Source: an uncultured Oscillospiraceae bacterium
GTDB taxonomy: Bacteria; Bacillota; Clostridia; Oscillospirales; Acutalibacteraceae
Length of the DNA stretch: 8,203 bases
Reading direction: 5' to 3'
Assembly (NCBI GenBank): GCA_902478455.1
Contig: CABSLJ010000116.1
Coordinates: 1-8,203 of the forward strand
Positions within the stretch are counted from its first letter, which is position 1. Every line of letters begins with the position of its first letter. This document shows positions 5,133 through 8,203 of this stretch, piece after piece. The notes under the pieces are model-generated. The model saw nothing but the letters and a program-made list of their open reading frames with translations. It was not told where the DNA came from and searched no databases. The translations under genes and the position numbers were made by a program.

Positions 5133-5591
5133 GCAATAGGCAAAAGAAACGGGGAAACACACCGTCCGCACTCCGTCGAGATCGAGGCACTGCGGAAAAG
5201 GGTTCCTGATTGATGCCGAATACCGGCAAGCTGGCGCTGAAATGTCCGGGAAAGAATGCGTTGCACCTGTGGCAGCCTGGAAAGACGGAACGCAACGGCG
5301 GCGCAACGAAAACGAAACGCAAAAAGCCGCGGTTTCCATGGCGCATTCTCACAACAGATCATAATAGATAGATTTTAACCCCTCCTTCTCCAGGGTTTCG
5401 CACTTTCATAAATCACATGGCAGCCGTTCCAGAGCAAAGGACGGTCGCCGTTGGAAGGCGGAACAGGGTTCTTCGTAAAACGAAAAACTAAGCATAAAAG
5501 GGAAGTCCTTCGTAAAATGCCCGGAAATGGAGTGCGGTACGGTAAGCTCTTTCTAAAAAGGCGGATCCATTCGATCAAAACCGATAGAAAC

Positions 5592-5707
5592 GGGTGAGTC
5601 CAAAGATTTATTTAATGTGATGCAATTCAAATTCTTACTCTAAGGTGATTCCAATGCAGAAGTTTGCAGAATAACCCAAATGAAACTGAGTAAGGGTGAG
5701 TCCAAAG
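5592..5707 (+). repeat. Three-copy motif with exact 51-bp spacing
   Basis: GGGTGAGTCCAAAG occurs exactly at 5592-5605 and 5694-5707. Midway, AAGGTGATTCCAATG (5642-5656) is a variant, and the shared GA(G/T)TCC cores start at 5596, 5647 and 5698. The ~36 bases between copies are not conserved. A fourth copy, AGGCGAGTCCAATG, lies at 5047-5060. Because 51 is a multiple of three, the copies share a frame reading G-[ED]-S-[KN], with one internal TAA at 5641-5643. Confidence 0.6.
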
Positions 5708-5754
5708 TACAGTTTAAATCATTCGTGATAATCCTAAAAGACAATTGAATCATG

Positions 5755-5792
5755 GGGAGCAGCAAAAGAAGATTTTTGTTGCTCCCTTTTTT
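5755..5792 (+). terminator. Strong intrinsic terminator upstream of the membrane-protein gene
   Basis: GGGAGCAGCAAAA pairs with TTTTGTTGCTCCC over 13 pairs with one G-U, closed by a 6-base loop. TTTTTT follows directly. It works only in the plus direction. It lies just 39 bases before the ATG of the next gene, so it could be a regulated terminator rather than a plain gene end. Confidence 0.88.
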
Positions 5793-5831
5793 ATTAGGTA
5801 AATTTTAACGTATCCGAAAGAGGTGCTGAAG

Positions 5832-6647
5832 ATGTTTGTGCCCGGAACGCGCGGGAGAAAGGTGTTTGCGGTGACCTCTCTCGTCCTCGCCGCTCTGTTC
5901 TTTCTGTGCTTTGCGGTTCATTTTTCCTGCCCGGTTTTCCACAACCTTTCCTGGAGGAGTGACTTTGAATCCAACGGCAAGGACGAGCTCTACAACACGG
6001 GCGTTCCCATGGAGGAGATGAAGCTCAGCGGCATCCGCGGCCTCTTCCCGTTCACGAGTGCAGAAGCGTTGACGCAGGACGCCAACGCCCGGGAAACGGT
6101 CTATGAAATGGAGCTTCCGGGGGATGTGCATTACTACACCCATCTGGGAGACGAGCGTCCCGCGCTCACCCTTCCTCAAGGAACCAGGGTGTTCTGGGCG
6201 CGCGACGGAAAGTGGTCCACCTACTCCTCCGTCGGCTACGGCGTGGTCAGCTACCCGAGCTACGACAAGGGCTGGCGTTACACCCGCCCCTTTCAAACGG
6301 TGGACGAAGACGAGAAGAGCGAAACCTACTACTATGTGCGTCTGGAAGAGCTGGAGCAGGCCGCGGAGGAGGTCATGCGCATCAATGACCGCCTTCGGAA
6401 AAATTATGGGGGAGATGTAGCCGCGTGGACCCTCACGCGGACGGTGGACGATATGCTCCATGCCTACGGCGTCTATCTTTCCCCCGACCTCATGCGGGAG
6501 GTCTTCACGGCGGCGGACGCGGCGCTGCTGGGCGCTTCCCTGCTGTTTTTGCTGTTGTTTCTCGTGCTCAGAAGGCCTCCGCGCAGGCGTGTGCATCATA
6601 AGGCCAGGGGGGATTACTCCCGCCCGCCGGAGGAAGCGGCGCACTGA
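5832..6647 (+). CDS. Unrecognised two-TM membrane protein with large external domain
   Basis: The 271-residue protein has a basic N-terminus, a hydrophobic segment (about 11-31), a ~195-residue polar domain, a second hydrophobic segment (about 228-247) and a strongly basic tail (RRPPRRRVHHKAR). By the positive-inside rule both ends face the cytoplasm and the middle domain lies outside. That domain is rich in aromatic residues (HYYTHLG, FWARDGKWSTYSS, YDKGWRYTRPF, TYYYVRLEELEQ) and I do not recognise its fold. The ATG at 5832 is chosen: AGAGGTG lies 6 bases upstream, while an in-frame GTG at 5823 lies within that site. No promoter is visible between the preceding terminator and the gene, so transcription may depend on readthrough. 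The gene has its own terminator and is not in the GntR-ABC operon. Confidence 0.75.
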   Translation: MFVPGTRGRKVFAVTSLVLAALFFLCFAVHFSCPVFHNLSWRSDFESNGKDELYNTGVPMEEMKLSGIRGLFPFTSAEALTQDANARETVYEMELPGDVHYYTHLGDERPALTLPQGTRVFWARDGKWSTYSSVGYGVVSYPSYDKGWRYTRPFQTVDEDEKSETYYYVRLEELEQAAEEVMRINDRLRKNYGGDVAAWTLTRTVDDMLHAYGVYLSPDLMREVFTAADAALLGASLLFLLLFLVLRRPPRRRVHHKARGDYSRPPEEAAH

Positions 6648-6676
6648 CCCCGGTCCCACAGGTCCTTCGGTATCCA

Positions 6677-6710
6677 GAGGCCCCGGTGATTTTCACCGGG
6701 GCCTCGTTTT
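6677..6710 (+). terminator. Terminator of the membrane-protein gene
   Basis: A perfect 13-bp stem, GAGGCCCCGGTGA with TCACCGGGGCCTC, has a 3-base loop and is followed by GTTTT. It lies 30 bases beyond the stop codon at 6647. Confidence 0.85.
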
Positions 6711-6787
6711 GCAGCGTCCGCATGGGCGTTCCGTTCCGCAGACGCCCTCTTTTACCGCCTGAAGAAATAAAAAAGTGTAAAAAGCAC

Positions 6788-6816
6788 TTGACAAAAAGGA
6801 GAACAGCATATATAGT
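6788..6816 (+). promoter_or_regulatory. Promoter of the GntR-ABC operon
   Basis: A perfect TTGACA (6788-6793) is followed by a 17-base spacer and TATAGT (6811-6816). Transcription should begin near 6823. The -10 and start overlap the inverted repeat at 6815-6836. Confidence 0.8.
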
Positions 6817-6836
6817 TAATTACATAAGTAATGAAC
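6815..6836 (+). promoter_or_regulatory. Candidate operator for the GntR regulator
   Basis: GTTAATTAC (6815-6823) and GTAATGAAC (6828-6836) form an inverted repeat with one mismatch around ATAA. It covers the end of the -10 and the start site, about 25 bases before the GntR start codon. GntR/YtrA-type repressors usually bind such palindromes in their own promoters. That this protein binds here is inference. Confidence 0.55.
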
Positions 6837-6861
6837 CATTTAACAGAGAGGCGGTGATCGG

Positions 6862-7230
6862 TTGCAGCTCAATTTAACGAGCGAGGTTCCCATCTATTTG
6901 CAGATAGCGCAGTCGATTGAGAACGACATCGTCCGCGGCGTTTTTCCCGAAGAGACCCAAATCCCCTCCACCACGGAGGTCTCCCTGACCTACAAAATCA
7001 ATCCCGCCACGGTGGCAAAGGGATTCAATCTGCTGGTGGACGACGGACTGATCTACAAGAAACGGGGCGTGGGGATGTTTGTGTCTCCGGGAGCGAAGGA
7101 ACGTCTGCTGGAGCGGCGCAGGAAAGACTTTTATGAAAAGTTTATCCGCTCGCTGCTCGAAGAGGCCGAACGGCTGGGCATCCGCCGCGCGGACTTGATT
7201 CACATGCTGGAAAGGGGCAACGACCAATGA
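6862..7230 (+). CDS. GntR-family regulator, YtrA subfamily
   Basis: The 122-residue protein is a GntR winged helix (about 9-75). The family's recognition segment is clear: PSTTEVSLTYKINPATVAKG, then LLVDDGLIYKKRGVGMFV as the wing. The tail (about 76-122) is only a short pair of helices, not an FCD or UTRA ligand domain, which defines the YtrA subfamily. These small repressors control adjacent ABC transporter genes. The start is TTG at 6862 with GAGGCGGTGATC just upstream; no better start exists. The promoter at 6788-6816 carries a palindrome, so autorepression is likely. The stop overlaps the ABC ATPase start by four bases (ATGA), showing an operon with coupled translation. The inducing signal is unknown. 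Confidence 0.92.
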   Translation: MQLNLTSEVPIYLQIAQSIENDIVRGVFPEETQIPSTTEVSLTYKINPATVAKGFNLLVDDGLIYKKRGVGMFVSPGAKERLLERRRKDFYEKFIRSLLEEAERLGIRRADLIHMLERGNDQ

Positions 7231-8099
7231 GCACCATTGAAGTAAACAAACTGTCCAAATATTACGGGGATGTCTGTGCGCTGCGGGACATCAGCCTCCG
7301 ACTGGAGGAGAACAAGATTTACGGACTTCTGGGCCGCAACGGGGCCGGAAAGACCACCCTGCTGGAGCTGATTACCAACCGCCGCTTCCCCACATCGGGA
7401 GAGGTCACAATCGACGGAAAGAGCGTCCGGGAAAACGACGACGCCATCGGCCGCATCTTCTGCATGACCGAGCAGAACCTTTACCCGGAGGAGATGACCA
7501 TCGCCCGGCTGTTCCGCTGGACGGCGGAGTTTTATCCCACCTTCAACACGGACTATGCGCTGGAGCTGGCCAAAAAATTTGAGCTTCCCCTGCGCAAAAA
7601 GATGAAGTCCCTCTCTACCGGCTACACCTCCATCGCCAAGCTGATCGTCACGCTCGCGTCGGGCGCGCCCATCCTGATTTTTGACGAACCCGTTCTCGGG
7701 CTGGACGCCCACCACCGCGACCTCTTCTACCGCGAGCTGCTTTCCGGCTACATGGAGCAGCCCCGGACGGTCATCCTCTCCACCCACATCATTGAAGAAA
7801 TTTCCGACCTCCTGGAGCGGGTTATCATCCTTCGGGACCATGAAATCGCTGTGGACGACAGCGTAGAAAACCTTCTGCGCTCGGGCTACTCGGTCTCGGG
7901 CGCCGAGGAAGCGGTCCATGCGTTTATCCGCGGCAGGCGCTGTCTGAACATTGACCGCATGGCGTCCTTTGCAAGCGCCGCGCTTCTGGGAACGCTCAGC
8001 GAGGAAGACCGCTCCCGCGCCGCCGAGCTTGGCCTGGAACTGGGCGCGCTCGAGCTGCAAAAGCTCTTTATCTACCTGACCAATGAGGAGGCAGCCTGA
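7227..8099 (+). CDS. ABC transporter ATP-binding protein (YtrB-like)
   Basis: The 290-residue cytoplasmic ATPase has a Walker A of GRNGAGKTT (36-44), Q-loop Gln83 in TEQNLYP, and a signature motif reading LSTGY (129-133) in place of LSGGQ. Walker B is ILIFDEP (149-155), the D-loop is GLD (158-160) and the switch histidine is His187 in LSTHI. After about residue 215 comes a ~75-residue C-terminal extension. It couples ATP hydrolysis to transport by a membrane partner, whose gene begins at the right edge. The LSTGY signature is what I recall for YtrB/EcsA-type exporters regulated by YtrA-type GntR proteins, which respond to cell-envelope stress or peptide antibiotics in Bacillus. The substrate here is unknown. 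It overlaps the regulator by four bases and the next gene by one. Confidence 0.93.
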   Translation: MSTIEVNKLSKYYGDVCALRDISLRLEENKIYGLLGRNGAGKTTLLELITNRRFPTSGEVTIDGKSVRENDDAIGRIFCMTEQNLYPEEMTIARLFRWTAEFYPTFNTDYALELAKKFELPLRKKMKSLSTGYTSIAKLIVTLASGAPILIFDEPVLGLDAHHRDLFYRELLSGYMEQPRTVILSTHIIEEISDLLERVIILRDHEIAVDDSVENLLRSGYSVSGAEEAVHAFIRGRRCLNIDRMASFASAALLGTLSEEDRSRAAELGLELGALELQKLFIYLTNEEAA

Positions 8100-8203
8100 T
8101 GAAAACCATCAAAATGACCCGCTATTTTCTGGAGGAGATCGCCCGGTCGGTCGCGATTTTTTACGGCGTTATCCTCGCCGTGATGACTTTTCTGATCGTC
8201 CTG
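8099..8203 (+). CDS. Membrane protein, probable ABC permease subunit (5' part only)
   Basis: Only 35 codons are present before the window ends. The start ATG shares its A with the stop of the ATPase gene (TGATG), and GAGGAGG lies 7 bases upstream, so translation is coupled. The visible peptide has a short amphipathic basic N-terminus (MKTIKMTRYFLEEIARS) followed by a hydrophobic run (VAIFYGVILAVMTFLIVL) that looks like the first transmembrane helix. Position directly after an ABC ATPase suggests the cognate permease. This is inferred from context, since no family motif is visible yet. Confidence 0.75.
   Translation, partial: MKTIKMTRYFLEEIARSVAIFYGVILAVMTFLIVL

Larger units (their letters stand above)
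5003..5792 (+). ncRNA. Putative long RNA, orphan transcription unit without a recognised gene
   Basis: This span runs from a strong promoter to a strong terminator on the same strand and contains no ORF that looks like a normal protein gene. Local hairpins include GCTTCGG/CCGAAGC (5088-5110), TCCGCA/TGCGGA (5165-5196), TGCCG-AATAC-CGGCA (5214-5228), AACCC/GGGTT (5377-5397) and ACGG-TCG-CCGT (about 5439-5449). The first ~340 bases are G+C-rich and the last ~220 are A+T-rich. A recurring GGGTGAGTCCAAAG-like motif appears at 5047, 5592, 5642 and 5694. Alternatives are a large structured RNA, a dispersed repeat, a decayed gene, or a long leader of the membrane-protein gene at 5832. I do not recognise a known RNA class. 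Confidence 0.45.

Noticed and set aside
5067..5362. Overlapping minus-strand frames of 77-155 codons
   Set aside because: Several frames are open at once, none has a convincing ribosome site, and they oppose a strong plus-strand promoter. They are treated as by-products of the orphan region.
5213..5371. 52-codon plus-strand ORF starting MPNTGKLALKCPGK
   Set aside because: It has a weak ribosome site and very basic composition with no family. A TGCCG/CGGCA hairpin covers its start. Kept as a note, not annotated.
5375..5578. 67-codon minus-strand frame
   Set aside because: It starts with TTG without a ribosome site and has no recognisable pattern. It runs against the inferred transcript.
5592..5707. 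CRISPR array reading of the 51-bp periodic motif
   Set aside because: Cores are only about 14-16 bases, the middle copy is imperfect, there are only three units and no cas genes are nearby.

Overview
The window looks like chromosomal DNA from a Clostridia-class Firmicute, most likely Oscillospiraceae/Ruminococcaceae. This rests on strong AGGAGG-type ribosome binding sites, TTGACA/TATAAT promoters, hairpin-plus-T-run terminators, G+C-rich genes separated by A+T-rich control regions, and typical Firmicute families (YtrA-type GntR plus ABC transporter, DUF1292, a 6S-like RNA, paired half-size TauE/SafE proteins). The genus assignment is inference.

Layout. From the left edge to about 4.85 kb most genes are on the minus strand. 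These are a glycerol-3-phosphate dehydrogenase (GpsA-like, 260-1219), two overlapping half-size TauE/SafE membrane proteins (1521-2290), and a ribbon-helix-helix-like small protein (2418-2666). The last is divergent from a plus-strand XRE-type regulator (2886-3185), and a 17-bp palindrome lies in their shared promoter region. The XRE gene converges on a minus-strand alpha/beta-hydrolase (3248-4129) across a two-way terminator. Next come a structured minus-strand RNA that I read as 6S RNA (about 4300-4463) and an acidic DUF1292 protein (4526-4846) with a clear promoter.

From 4.85 kb the direction switches to plus. A near-consensus extended -10 promoter (4969-4996) fires into roughly 790 bases that hold no recognisable gene and end at a strong terminator (5755-5792). 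This orphan unit contains several hairpins, a 24-codon ORF with an ideal ribosome binding site, and a recurring GGGTGAGTCCAAAG-like motif. Three copies of the motif sit exactly 51 bp apart. It is the most interesting part of the window: a large non-coding RNA, a dispersed repeat, a decayed repeat gene, or a long leader for the next gene.

After the terminator lie an unrecognised two-TM membrane protein (5832-6647) with its own terminator, then a tightly overlapping operon: a GntR/YtrA-type regulator (6862-7230), an ABC ATPase (7227-8099), and the first 35 codons of a membrane protein, presumably the permease, cut by the window edge. The operon promoter overlaps an inverted repeat, which suggests autoregulation with ligand- or drug-induced export.
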